A DNA stretch of 64,000 nucleotides from UBA6215 sp964484255 (GTDB lineage: Bacteria; Omnitrophota; Gorgyraeia; Pluralincolimonadales; Pluralincolimonadaceae). Below the pieces are notes generated by a model that saw only the letters and a list, made by a program, of their open reading frames with translations, had not been told where the DNA came from and searched no databases. The position numbers and the translations under genes are program-made. This document shows, piece after piece, positions 17,342-26,697 of the stretch (position 1 is its first letter; every line of letters begins with the position of its first letter). The stretch spans positions 31,094-95,093 of the forward strand of contig CAZAEH010000003.1 of the NCBI GenBank assembly GCA_964484255.1, read 5' to 3'.

Positions 17342-20300
17342 GACCGGAGATGGCCAAGAACGGCAAAAAGGTAATTATAGTATTGATAGCGGTGCTGGCG
17401 GTGCTGCTTGCCATGCGTTCATGCCACAGGCCTGCCTTCAAGGCGTCAGTCCGTGAACCTTCTCCGGCCGAGCCTGAGAAGGCGATACCGGTTACCGCAG
17501 CGAATCCTTTGGATAATTCAAAGCAAAAGGATGGCCCGATAAATGCCGGCGAGTTGGCAACTTTCATACTCGAATGGTCTGATCCTGGTACGGGCCTTGT
17601 GCCTACCATGATAGCCAAGTCAGGCGAGAAGAACCCCTTTGCAGAGATGTCTTATGTGTATCCTCAGGCTCTTGCCCACCAGAATATGGTTATGGCCGGT
17701 CAGCACGAATTTTCTTCCAAGGTTGCCGGGTTGTTGATGGAAAGAGGGGAGACTAGGGACATTCCCAACGGTCTTAACGTAAGGACCGGGTTGAGTGAAG
17801 ATCCCCTCATAACGGCAGGGCCCAACGCCTGGTGGGGAATAAGTTTCATAAGGGAATTTCAATTGAGCGGTGATGAAAAATGGCTTGCCGCGGCTGAACG
17901 CCGTGCCGAGTTCCTTATAAATCTCCAGGCGGACAACGGGGGCATAAGGAAATACCCGTTCCAGGGCAATACGGAATATTATGCTAAGTCGACAGAGGAG
18001 AACCTGGACTGTTATGTCCTGTTCGGGATGCTTTACGATATCACCGGTAATGGTGTTTACAAGAATGCCATGGACAATATCCTTAAATGGATGGTATCGA
18101 GCGGCGTATACAACATAAAAGGAGGGTATTTTACAGCCGGTACTTCTAAAGACGAGATAAATGATGTTTATGCTACTGACGCAAACGCACTTGCCATTAT
18201 AATCCTGGGGCCCGAGGTCCTGGATTCGGAGTTTGGAGTGAAATTCGGGGGGATCCGCACAAGCCGCAGGTTGCTTGAGAACCTGGAAAGGGCAAGGGTA
18301 AAAGTAGATTATTTGCATCCTAGCGGGGTAAAGGTCAAGAACGTAGAGGGATTCGATTTTACCGATAAATTCGGCAGGCCGGGCAGAAAACCTGTGCTGT
18401 CTCCGGAGTTCTCTTCCCAGGTTGCACTGGCTTATCTTGTTATGGCCAAGCACGCAAGGGATAAGGGGGATAATGAAACCGCGGTGAAGTTTGTCGATAC
18501 GGCAAAGTTATACCTTGATAACCTAGGGCGTATGGCCGCAAGGATGGGTGTTTCCGCGTCGCTTCCTTATGCTTCCGAAAAAGGGATCAGGCGCTACCCA
18601 TTCGATAACTGGCTTACTCCGCAGGCGGATGCCGATATCTCGGCCACGTGGACGTCATTCCCTCTCTCCGGGTTTAACCCGTTTGACCTCAACGGATTCG
18701 CGTTGCGCGACTCACTCAAGGATATTGCTAAGTGGATGAACGAACAGGGCAAGGTGACAAAACCCTCCAAAGCGATAGTTATCCCGGAGCAGGAGAGGGT
18801 GATATCTGAAGCGGAACTTATCGCGCAGCGGGAGGCCAGCAGGGATGCCGCCCTCAAGAAACCCATAGTTTATTATAAGGTCCTTTACGACCAGGTCCTC
18901 AAGGATGCTACGATAGCCAGGAAGAGGGCCATAGCAGTCCTGATGACTAGCTATAATTGCTGGTTTGACGGGGTGTTGGATACGCAAAAACGGGATTATG
19001 ATGTTATAGGTGTTGACGGCGGTTTCAAGATAATTTACAAGAAGTTCTCAGACCTCCCGGAGCCCCTGAGCAAAGCTATCAGGTCGGAATATGCCTATTT
19101 CGACGATTCGACCGGAATCAAATGGAGGATAGCACCGAAGTACAACCTGCGCCTGGATGGTAATTATAAGCCTTATTATGCTTTTGAGATAGACGGCGAC
19201 TACAACATAGTAAGGCAGTTCTCTTCCGAGAACGACTTGCCTGAGGCCAACAGGGAAGACCTTAAGAACCAGGCCCAGCAGTTCCAGTCCGCAAAAGACC
19301 TGCCAGAGGGCCATTTGATAGCCAGGTATTTTACAGCCCTTGAAGTTGACGCGGATATGAATATACTCCAATATTATGATTCCGTAGAAGACCTGCCGGG
19401 CCTTGTTTCTAAAGTACCTATTACCGAACAGGAATACAAGAAATATGTAAACGCGCAGGACTGGCAGAGGGCAGACCTGATATCTGCCGGTGTGGTCCCT
19501 GACGACAAGGGCATGCTTGCTACCCAGGAACGCGGCATGTACTACGCCAGGGTCCTTGGGCTTGATGAGACAAGGCGATTACGGGTGGGCGGCGTTTCGG
19601 TCAAGAGCGGACAGGAAATAGTCATGGGTACCAAGTTCAACCTCACGAATTGGAGGACGAGCGAGACCTCGAAGTTGAACGCCGTGAAATATGAGCGGGG
19701 CCTTATCGAGGGCATGGTCATAAAGCCAAGGAAAGAATTCACCGGGAGCAGACCTACCCCTACGCAGCCGTTATGGATATACCTCGGCAATGACGTGATA
19801 GCTTCGGAGACAAAAGAATTCAAGGAAAGGCTGCTTGAACTGCTCAAAAGGGTCAGGGAGGAGAAGGATGCGCAGACCCGCCTCGAACTGATCGAACAGT
19901 ATGACCGCCTTTCCAACGAATTGGCCTGGTATGACGACGACGGGTTTATCCACGTAATATATTATGGTGCAAAAGCAGCCGAAAAAAGGTTAGGCGAATT
20001 CGAGGTGGCAAAAGAAAGGGCTGAATCCACCCTAAGGAGTTATGAGTCCATACTGGGCAAGGACGAATTCGGACGAGACCTGCGTGATGCTTCGGGCAGG
20101 GTCTGGCTCAAGGTGGTCAATGAAGCTACCGGTAGGGTCCTTTATGTGGAGGTCTATGATATTGCCGGTAACCTTGAGACCATATATTCCGAGAATATAC
20201 AGATAGACCCGCTTACAAAAGTCGTTACTTCTGATATCAGGACGGATATCGAATACGACAAAGACACGCTTCAGGTGGTGGGCGGCCATACTTATCGTAC

Positions 20301-23300
20301 GGATGAGAACGGAGAGTGGCTTTCCGATTTATCCGAGAGCATCTTCAAAGGTTACACCCCGGATAAGAAATATTTCGTCTCGGAAGTACATGTATTTGCC
20401 AGAGATGAAGACGGGAGGATAATATTCGAGGACGGCAAGGCACGGTACACAAAGAAAATAGAATATTATACGCCGGAAGGTGATATATCCGCGCAGATAG
20501 TCAAAAACATAATAACCATAGTAAAATACGGGCCCGACCAAGAGGTCACCAAGGAAGTCTTTCTTGAATCGCCCGGCAAGACTTTATCGGATGAGGTCCC
20601 TAACCTTGAGAATCTGACCCAAGGTCTCGCGTGGGTACGCCGTTACAAGACTACCGGGAAGATCATGAATTTCAAGGAAGCATTGACCAAGTCGCTTACG
20701 TCCTTGCCCGAAGGTGAAAGGGAGAGGCAGGCTATACTTATACTTAACAGGCTTGGCGCAGAGAAGGTAGGCAGGGTCAGCGACAGCCTTGTACTGGAGG
20801 AGAACGAGGTAACAAACAACCTCATCGGTGACCCCAACGCTCCGGGAGAGACGCCCTATTTCGTTTTCTATGAACCTGGGGACAGTCTTGGCAGGCAGAG
20901 GTTGATAGTCCGCGGCGGCACTATAGAGGTCCCGGTAGATTGGATAGCCGAGACCGAAATACCGGCAAAGACCCTGACGTTCAACCTTGCGGGAGAACTT
21001 GTGTCGATAAGCGATGTCGACAACTCTGTCCGCGCAGATTCGATACTCTCTCCCAAATATATAAAGAGAATGGAGCCTTTGGGCATATATGCCGATACCC
21101 TGTTGCCGCAGATGAAGAAGAGGATATTCAGGATGGTGACCGGGGAAGACGGGCTTCCGCATTTCACCAATACCGTAGCCATAACAACGGTCAGTTATAT
21201 GATACCGGATGACGTGCTTGGGAGGGAATTGGTGAACGTCAAGTTCGTAATGCTCGGCGATGAGACGACATTACATAAAGGAAGCAAGCTTAAGCTCAAG
21301 AAGAACATGTTCGGCAGGGACACCCTGCTGGAATCCTGGAAGGACGACAGAGGGGAAGACCGCACCCGGGCCATAGCCAAGAAAGAAGATACAGTCATCT
21401 ATGAGTGGTACAAGGAGGGCCTGGAGGTAGACGAGTTAAGGGAATTGCTGAAGTCCGAGTACGGGAAGCTGATCAAGCGAAAGGCGCTTGATGAGGCAAT
21501 GAATAATATAGAAAAAGCCCCGTTCGGGACACTGCCCGGTTACCATATAATAGAGCCAGGCGGACGCGTCGGAGAGATCAAATATTTCTCCGGAACGCTC
21601 GAGTATCCGCGCAGCGTATTCAGCCATCCGATGATCAAAATCCCTTATGAACCTGAGGTGAAACCGTTCAAACTTCCTGACGGACCTCCTATAAGGGGCG
21701 TCAAATACGGCGTCTTGAATTCCGACTACGCTTTTTACGATGTCCATTCCCTGAGCGGGCAGCTGATCGTGCTCGAGCGCCGCTTCATAATATTAAGGCT
21801 TATGAACATACTCCCGATACAGGGAGGGAGGCAGACGGAATATTATGATCCGCTTGTCCCGTATTCATACCTAAGGCCCATAAAGATAGAAAGATATTTC
21901 AAACCCGGTACCCAGCCGGAAGGTACGCAACCGGGTACTCAGATAGTAGCGGTTTTCCTCGGAGATGCCAGCGTTTACCATCGCAACGGATGGCAGACGC
22001 AGACATTCCTCGAACGCAGGCCGTTCGATATCGAACACTGGATAAGGTCTGACTACGAGTTTGATGACAACGGTGTGTATAAGTATAAGAAGGAGCATAT
22101 TGAAAGCAGCTCAGTATACCTCATGAAGACCATAAGATGGCAGAAACCCCTTCTCTCTGCCGTGTTATTTGCGGGTGCGCTCTTCATGTCCGGATATATA
22201 TCCAGAAGGAGACTGAAAGCAGGCAGGACCCGCAGGATAAAAGTTGCCGAGGATGAAGCAAGGGTACAGGCGCCGCCGAAAGGCGCCATAGCGCCGTTTA
22301 ACAAGGCCTTGCTGGAAAGATCGAACGTTCCTGAAGAGGTCAAGAAAGCCTGCATAGATGTCTACGAGGGGAATAAACCTCCGTCCGTGCTTTTTGCCGT
22401 GGTCATGGAAAAGTTCCGTCCTTTACTGGAAGAACGTTTCCGTGGTTTTGGCGCAGATCCTTCAAGGCATACCGCCGGTATAAATGTCATAATAAAGAGG
22501 ATAGCCGACAGGATAGGGCGCGAGGAGATAATCCTCGGTAACCTGTTTGCGGTTGAGGCGAGGGAGTTTGAGAAATGGTCGGCCAAGAACGGAAGCGGGA
22601 TCAGGCTGTCAGGCCTTGGGAATAAGCCGGATGAACTCGCGCTTGTGGCGCTGTTCCGCCTGATATTTGACGAATCCGTGGAATTCAGGGCGGCGGTGCC
22701 AGGTTTCAGGAATTACCTGCTTGATAAATCGCTTGGCATACTGCGTTCCGGAAAAGGGCCCGATGTATTGAAAGAGATCCGAAGCGATGTGCAGGTGTTC
22801 ATAGAAGCTTTGAGGCCCGGATATGATAAGAAACTTGGCCTCATAAAGGAATATATATTCACTTATGACGACATGAACGACCTTTTCGAAGGCAAGAGGC
22901 CGGGATTCATAACTTCTTTCGCTAAACTGGCGGGAGCTTCCGCGGAACAGAAACTTTTGTTCCTGGCGACAAAAGGCGGCAAGGAGCCCTCATCGGACCC
23001 GAAGTCTTATAAGAGCTATGCTTGGATGAAGACATTCCCGGACAAGGCCGGTATACCGCAATTCGTCGATAACTTGCGCAGGTTCTGGGAGTTCCTAGTA
23101 CCGATATTTTCCGTTGTTACCCTCGGCGGAGCGGCTATAGCCTTGAAGCTCTTGCCGTTTGCCGGGAGGATTGAGCAGCTGTCCGTCCACCTTGTCGGGA
23201 TTCTTTCTCCGATTGCGCGTTTGTCCCCGAACGTGTTGGCCGTGTTCATAGAGATAACCCTCTTGATCCTGGCCGGAGTAATGCTGACGGTATTATTAAT

Positions 23301-26300
23301 GAAACGGAGCCTTGGCAACTACAGGCCGGCTCACCTTGCAAGCGCGGAAAGCAGCGAGATAAGACGCTCTACCAGGCTGTTCTGGGTGATGTTCTTTTCC
23401 GCATCGTACCTGTGGGGCCTGTTCAGCATATTCGTGATAATTTGGACGGTCAGGATAATAATCAAACTTACGTTCGTGAACGCGGGCTGGGGCTTGTTCA
23501 TCAACTCAAGCGCGCTGCTGCTTACGTTTACTTTCATACTTTCCAGTTTCTTCTCCCTGTTCTACATAATAATAGCCCTTATAGGTTTTTACCGGGGAAA
23601 GAGGGAAGGGGTCGGCCAGGTCATATCATGGGGCCAACTGAGAAGGAAATTCGGGTTATCGATGCAGCGTTTCTCGGATGTGATGATGCCCTCAGGGGGG
23701 CAGGCTTCCGGCCGTGCTGATGAAACGTGGAAGTCCTATTGGAACGCCATGATAAAGGAACTCCATGATTACTATATAATAAGCGGAAGAGAGAAAGAGT
23801 CGCTTGTCTATTCATCCGGTAATCCCGCTCCGAAAATTGACAGGCCGCCGCGCGCCGAAGAGGCCTCGGAAAGGATAAGGATCTATATTAACAGTTGGCT
23901 CATGGAACTGCCCAAGGCGGAATCCTGGACGGATCTGCCTTCACTGACGGCCATGATAACCGCTTTTAACGAACCTGTCAGTTTCACGTTCGATGAGCTC
24001 AACGGTTGCGACAGGGGCGCCGAAGTCACGAGGCTGAACCACCTGATAGGTTTTTACAGGCCCCAATGGGAAGAGTTTGTCAACAGGCTTGGCAGCTCCG
24101 ATCTGGGGCAATTTGTGACACGGGAGCAACTAAAGCTGTTATTCGGCCTTAAGAGGCTCCCGGAAGGGCTGCCTGAACAGCTTAGGGAAAAGATACGCAA
24201 GTGGGCTAATCTTACCGTCCAGTGTGTTGAGAAGACGGTCGTGGAAGTATACAAGATACGGGACGCTTTTGCTATGTACGCCCGTATCTGTTACCCCGGG
24301 TTTTCCGACGGAGAGATAGAACGCATGGTTTCCGAGAAGGTCCAGATATTGCTCAACTATGAGGGGTATCATAGCCCCGCGACCAAGGATTCGGACAGGA
24401 TAGCCTTGAGAAGATTAATGAAAGAGATGCCGAAGCTCAACGTTTATTGGTCCGCCAGCGATGCAGATTACACGTCCGGGGAAGACGAAACGGCCGTTGC
24501 CTATTTCAAGGGCGGCGACTGCGGCCTGCACAGGTATGATGAGGCTTCCGGCAGGATAGAACTTATAGAGACCGCGCCTTTTGTAGCGCCCGTTAAAAAA
24601 GGTAAGCCGAGCGGCCTAAACCAGGCCTTGCCTTTCATAAAAGGCGAGACCGTACTTTTCTTCGATGCCAACTGTTCTGTAAGGGTAGAGGATGCCGTAA
24701 AGATACCGGTGGCATTATCGGAGTTCAGGAACGATCCCGCTCTCGGAGAGGTCCTGTTCGCGGAGTATATATTCAACAAGAATTACTCATGGATATCTCA
24801 GGCGATAGGTTTCAACGAGGAGACGTTCGTATCCGTTACGCAACGCACCCTGAATATATTCCAGGCCTGCGGTTTTTACGGCCATAGTGCGATCATAAGG
24901 ACCGATATGATAACAGCTGCGGGAGGTTTTCCGCAGGACTACATATCAGAGGATATACTGTTGGCTACATCTCTTTGGAAGAAAGGTTTCAGGACCGCTC
25001 ACAAGGAGTACTTGCTCTTCGGTAAAGGCAGGGAGACCTCATATTTTACCAGCCTTGTCCCGCTTACAAAATGGGCCATGGGATCTTCCGATGCCGCCAT
25101 AGGCAGGGTAATCCCCGGTATATTGGATTCCGAGAAACTGCACGTAGCCCAGAAGTTCATGCTTATGTTCGGGTTCTCGTTCTTCTACCAGACTCCGCTA
25201 ATGTTTATAATCAATTTTCTTTACCTGTGGTTGATGATATGCTGGGGTATAAACGGTTTCATGGCCGTGCCGTATCCTATAGTATTCGGTATATTGGGGC
25301 TGCTTTTCAACCAATCTATAACCGCAACGGGTATCGCATACCTGCTTGAACATTTTGGATTCAGGAAATCTTTCTCGGCATATTTGAGGCTGGTTGCAAA
25401 GAACCATTTCTTCTACGCATCGGTCATACCGGCGTATGCCTTCGGGTTCCTCGCCGGACTTAAAGGGAAGGCTATATTCATAATAAGCCCGAAAGGGTGG
25501 AACCTCGGCCATTTACCGCTTAAGATCATCTGGGGGGAGAAGAGGGACATACTCAAGGCTTCCATGTTCAGCACGATAATAGGCCTGCCTTTGGCCTATG
25601 TGGCGGTGGCGACGAAGTCAATGCCGTTGTGGCTTAGCCCGTTCATACCGTTCCTGCCTTTTGCCATAGTTGCCTTGATGTATACCGCCGGGGTCAAATG
25701 GAACAAGATAGGAATACCGTACCTTAAGAACTGGCGCGACGAGGTAGTCCCTGACGGGGATATAGGGAAGATGTCGGTGATCAAACTGCAGATGATATAT
25801 GCCGTGGTCCTTCTCGTCTTCACGGGAGTGGGTTTCGTCATGTGGGGCCTGATATTCTCATCACTGGCGGTCAAGGCGTTGTTCATATTCTCGGCTCTGT
25901 ACATAAGTACGACGTTGTCTTTCATAATAATGCCGCTTTTTGCCCATTCGCAGCCTATAGCACTCTTCAAAGAGTTGACGATCTCGAGGTTCTGGAACTT
26001 TGTGATAATGCCGTTGCTGTTTGTTTGTGTTGTCCTGGGCATCAGTTCTATAGCCTCGGGACCGGCTACTGCGTCTCCTGAATCGGTGGTCTATACACTG
26101 CTAGGTATATCTTCCCTGATAGGTTGGGCGTTGCTGAAATGGAAACTCAGCGGTTATACTCGATTGAATAAATGGCTGAAGAATAACCTGCAAGGCTACC
26201 CGGCTGCTTCTTCGGTCCAGAAGTCCGATCTTATGGACGACATGTATTTTTCGCACCAGGAACTCATACAGAGCGACAGGCAGGCCGAGATAAGGTATAA

Positions 26301-26697
26301 CAGGGTACTGGGCAAGGTAAAAGCCGTGTTCATATTTACTATCCTGTTGACACTCCTGCTCTATTTTGCCTCAGAGTTCAACGCGAAATGCTATTCTCAC
26401 TGGTTATGGGTTTTTGTGGTGTTAGAGGCAGCGTATATGCTAATCCTGAACGTAGAGCATACCTCCGATGACAGGGTCTACCTGGGCAAGTTTTACAGCA
26501 GCGTGATCATCAATGATTTTAACAGGCTTAATGAGAACGTCAGGGCAATGGAAGATATCTGGAAGAAACTGGACCGCGCCTACAAAGCCAAGCTTGTGAG
26601 GATCTATGAGGATGAGGTGAGAGCCAAGAAAGCGGTCACGATCTATATGTCCAGGTGTATAAAGGCGTTCTCGACAGACTTCCAGAAGATTACCTAG
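17338..26697 (+). CDS. Giant GT48-like glucan synthase with periplasmic toroid domain
   Basis: 3,119 residues. TM1 lies at about 12-27. A likely periplasmic alpha/alpha-toroid (glucoamylase-like) domain spans about 45-480, with GPNAWWGISFI and repeated paired helices. A long beta-rich region runs to about 1,600, followed by one TM near 1,601-1,618 and then a cytoplasmic SRRR. A helical segment is followed by about five TM helices (1,918-2,086). Residues 2,199-2,600 are collinear with eukaryotic 1,3-beta-glucan synthases (GT48): SLTAMITAFNEPV, IRKWAN (about 2,287), GKPSGLNQALPF (2,422), FFDAN, AEYIF, NEETFVSVTQRTL, ISEDI (2,537) and FGKGRETSY (2,561). Many TM helices follow to about 3,038. UDP-glucose as donor and beta-1,3 linkage are assumed from the family, not shown. 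The gene is ATGA-coupled to the TolC-like gene. Confidence 0.8.
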   Translation: MRPEMAKNGKKVIIVLIAVLAVLLAMRSCHRPAFKASVREPSPAEPEKAIPVTAANPLDNSKQKDGPINAGELATFILEWSDPGTGLVPTMIAKSGEKNPFAEMSYVYPQALAHQNMVMAGQHEFSSKVAGLLMERGETRDIPNGLNVRTGLSEDPLITAGPNAWWGISFIREFQLSGDEKWLAAAERRAEFLINLQADNGGIRKYPFQGNTEYYAKSTEENLDCYVLFGMLYDITGNGVYKNAMDNILKWMVSSGVYNIKGGYFTAGTSKDEINDVYATDANALAIIILGPEVLDSEFGVKFGGIRTSRRLLENLERARVKVDYLHPSGVKVKNVEGFDFTDKFGRPGRKPVLSPEFSSQVALAYLVMAKHARDKGDNETAVKFVDTAKLYLDNLGRMAARMGVSASLPYASEKGIRRYPFDNWLTPQADADISATWTSFPLSGFNPFDLNGFALRDSLKDIAKWMNEQGKVTKPSKAIVIPEQERVISEAELIAQREASRDAALKKPIVYYKVLYDQVLKDATIARKRAIAVLMTSYNCWFDGVLDTQKRDYDVIGVDGGFKIIYKKFSDLPEPLSKAIRSEYAYFDDSTGIKWRIAPKYNLRLDGNYKPYYAFEIDGDYNIVRQFSSENDLPEANREDLKNQAQQFQSAKDLPEGHLIARYFTALEVDADMNILQYYDSVEDLPGLVSKVPITEQEYKKYVNAQDWQRADLISAGVVPDDKGMLATQERGMYYARVLGLDETRRLRVGGVSVKSGQEIVMGTKFNLTNWRTSETSKLNAVKYERGLIEGMVIKPRKEFTGSRPTPTQPLWIYLGNDVIASETKEFKERLLELLKRVREEKDAQTRLELIEQYDRLSNELAWYDDDGFIHVIYYGAKAAEKRLGEFEVAKERAESTLRSYESILGKDEFGRDLRDASGRVWLKVVNEATGRVLYVEVYDIAGNLETIYSENIQIDPLTKVVTSDIRTDIEYDKDTLQVVGGHTYRTDENGEWLSDLSESIFKGYTPDKKYFVSEVHVFARDEDGRIIFEDGKARYTKKIEYYTPEGDISAQIVKNIITIVKYGPDQEVTKEVFLESPGKTLSDEVPNLENLTQGLAWVRRYKTTGKIMNFKEALTKSLTSLPEGERERQAILILNRLGAEKVGRVSDSLVLEENEVTNNLIGDPNAPGETPYFVFYEPGDSLGRQRLIVRGGTIEVPVDWIAETEIPAKTLTFNLAGELVSISDVDNSVRADSILSPKYIKRMEPLGIYADTLLPQMKKRIFRMVTGEDGLPHFTNTVAITTVSYMIPDDVLGRELVNVKFVMLGDETTLHKGSKLKLKKNMFGRDTLLESWKDDRGEDRTRAIAKKEDTVIYEWYKEGLEVDELRELLKSEYGKLIKRKALDEAMNNIEKAPFGTLPGYHIIEPGGRVGEIKYFSGTLEYPRSVFSHPMIKIPYEPEVKPFKLPDGPPIRGVKYGVLNSDYAFYDVHSLSGQLIVLERRFIILRLMNILPIQGGRQTEYYDPLVPYSYLRPIKIERYFKPGTQPEGTQPGTQIVAVFLGDASVYHRNGWQTQTFLERRPFDIEHWIRSDYEFDDNGVYKYKKEHIESSSVYLMKTIRWQKPLLSAVLFAGALFMSGYISRRRLKAGRTRRIKVAEDEARVQAPPKGAIAPFNKALLERSNVPEEVKKACIDVYEGNKPPSVLFAVVMEKFRPLLEERFRGFGADPSRHTAGINVIIKRIADRIGREEIILGNLFAVEAREFEKWSAKNGSGIRLSGLGNKPDELALVALFRLIFDESVEFRAAVPGFRNYLLDKSLGILRSGKGPDVLKEIRSDVQVFIEALRPGYDKKLGLIKEYIFTYDDMNDLFEGKRPGFITSFAKLAGASAEQKLLFLATKGGKEPSSDPKSYKSYAWMKTFPDKAGIPQFVDNLRRFWEFLVPIFSVVTLGGAAIALKLLPFAGRIEQLSVHLVGILSPIARLSPNVLAVFIEITLLILAGVMLTVLLMKRSLGNYRPAHLASAESSEIRRSTRLFWVMFFSASYLWGLFSIFVIIWTVRIIIKLTFVNAGWGLFINSSALLLTFTFILSSFFSLFYIIIALIGFYRGKREGVGQVISWGQLRRKFGLSMQRFSDVMMPSGGQASGRADETWKSYWNAMIKELHDYYIISGREKESLVYSSGNPAPKIDRPPRAEEASERIRIYINSWLMELPKAESWTDLPSLTAMITAFNEPVSFTFDELNGCDRGAEVTRLNHLIGFYRPQWEEFVNRLGSSDLGQFVTREQLKLLFGLKRLPEGLPEQLREKIRKWANLTVQCVEKTVVEVYKIRDAFAMYARICYPGFSDGEIERMVSEKVQILLNYEGYHSPATKDSDRIALRRLMKEMPKLNVYWSASDADYTSGEDETAVAYFKGGDCGLHRYDEASGRIELIETAPFVAPVKKGKPSGLNQALPFIKGETVLFFDANCSVRVEDAVKIPVALSEFRNDPALGEVLFAEYIFNKNYSWISQAIGFNEETFVSVTQRTLNIFQACGFYGHSAIIRTDMITAAGGFPQDYISEDILLATSLWKKGFRTAHKEYLLFGKGRETSYFTSLVPLTKWAMGSSDAAIGRVIPGILDSEKLHVAQKFMLMFGFSFFYQTPLMFIINFLYLWLMICWGINGFMAVPYPIVFGILGLLFNQSITATGIAYLLEHFGFRKSFSAYLRLVAKNHFFYASVIPAYAFGFLAGLKGKAIFIISPKGWNLGHLPLKIIWGEKRDILKASMFSTIIGLPLAYVAVATKSMPLWLSPFIPFLPFAIVALMYTAGVKWNKIGIPYLKNWRDEVVPDGDIGKMSVIKLQMIYAVVLLVFTGVGFVMWGLIFSSLAVKALFIFSALYISTTLSFIIMPLFAHSQPIALFKELTISRFWNFVIMPLLFVCVVLGISSIASGPATASPESVVYTLLGISSLIGWALLKWKLSGYTRLNKWLKNNLQGYPAASSVQKSDLMDDMYFSHQELIQSDRQAEIRYNRVLGKVKAVFIFTILLTLLLYFASEFNAKCYSHWLWVFVVLEAAYMLILNVEHTSDDRVYLGKFYSSVIINDFNRLNENVRAMEDIWKKLDRAYKAKLVRIYEDEVRAKKAVTIYMSRCIKAFSTDFQKIT

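Noticed and set aside
23932..25140. Assignment of the synthase core to GT84 (cyclic beta-1,2-glucan synthase) or GT2 cellulose synthase
   Set aside because: The combination of a glucoamylase-like domain and a membrane GT suggested NdvB at first, but the GT84 landmarks and the GT2 D,D,D,QxxRW set are not seen, while GT48 motifs occur in order.
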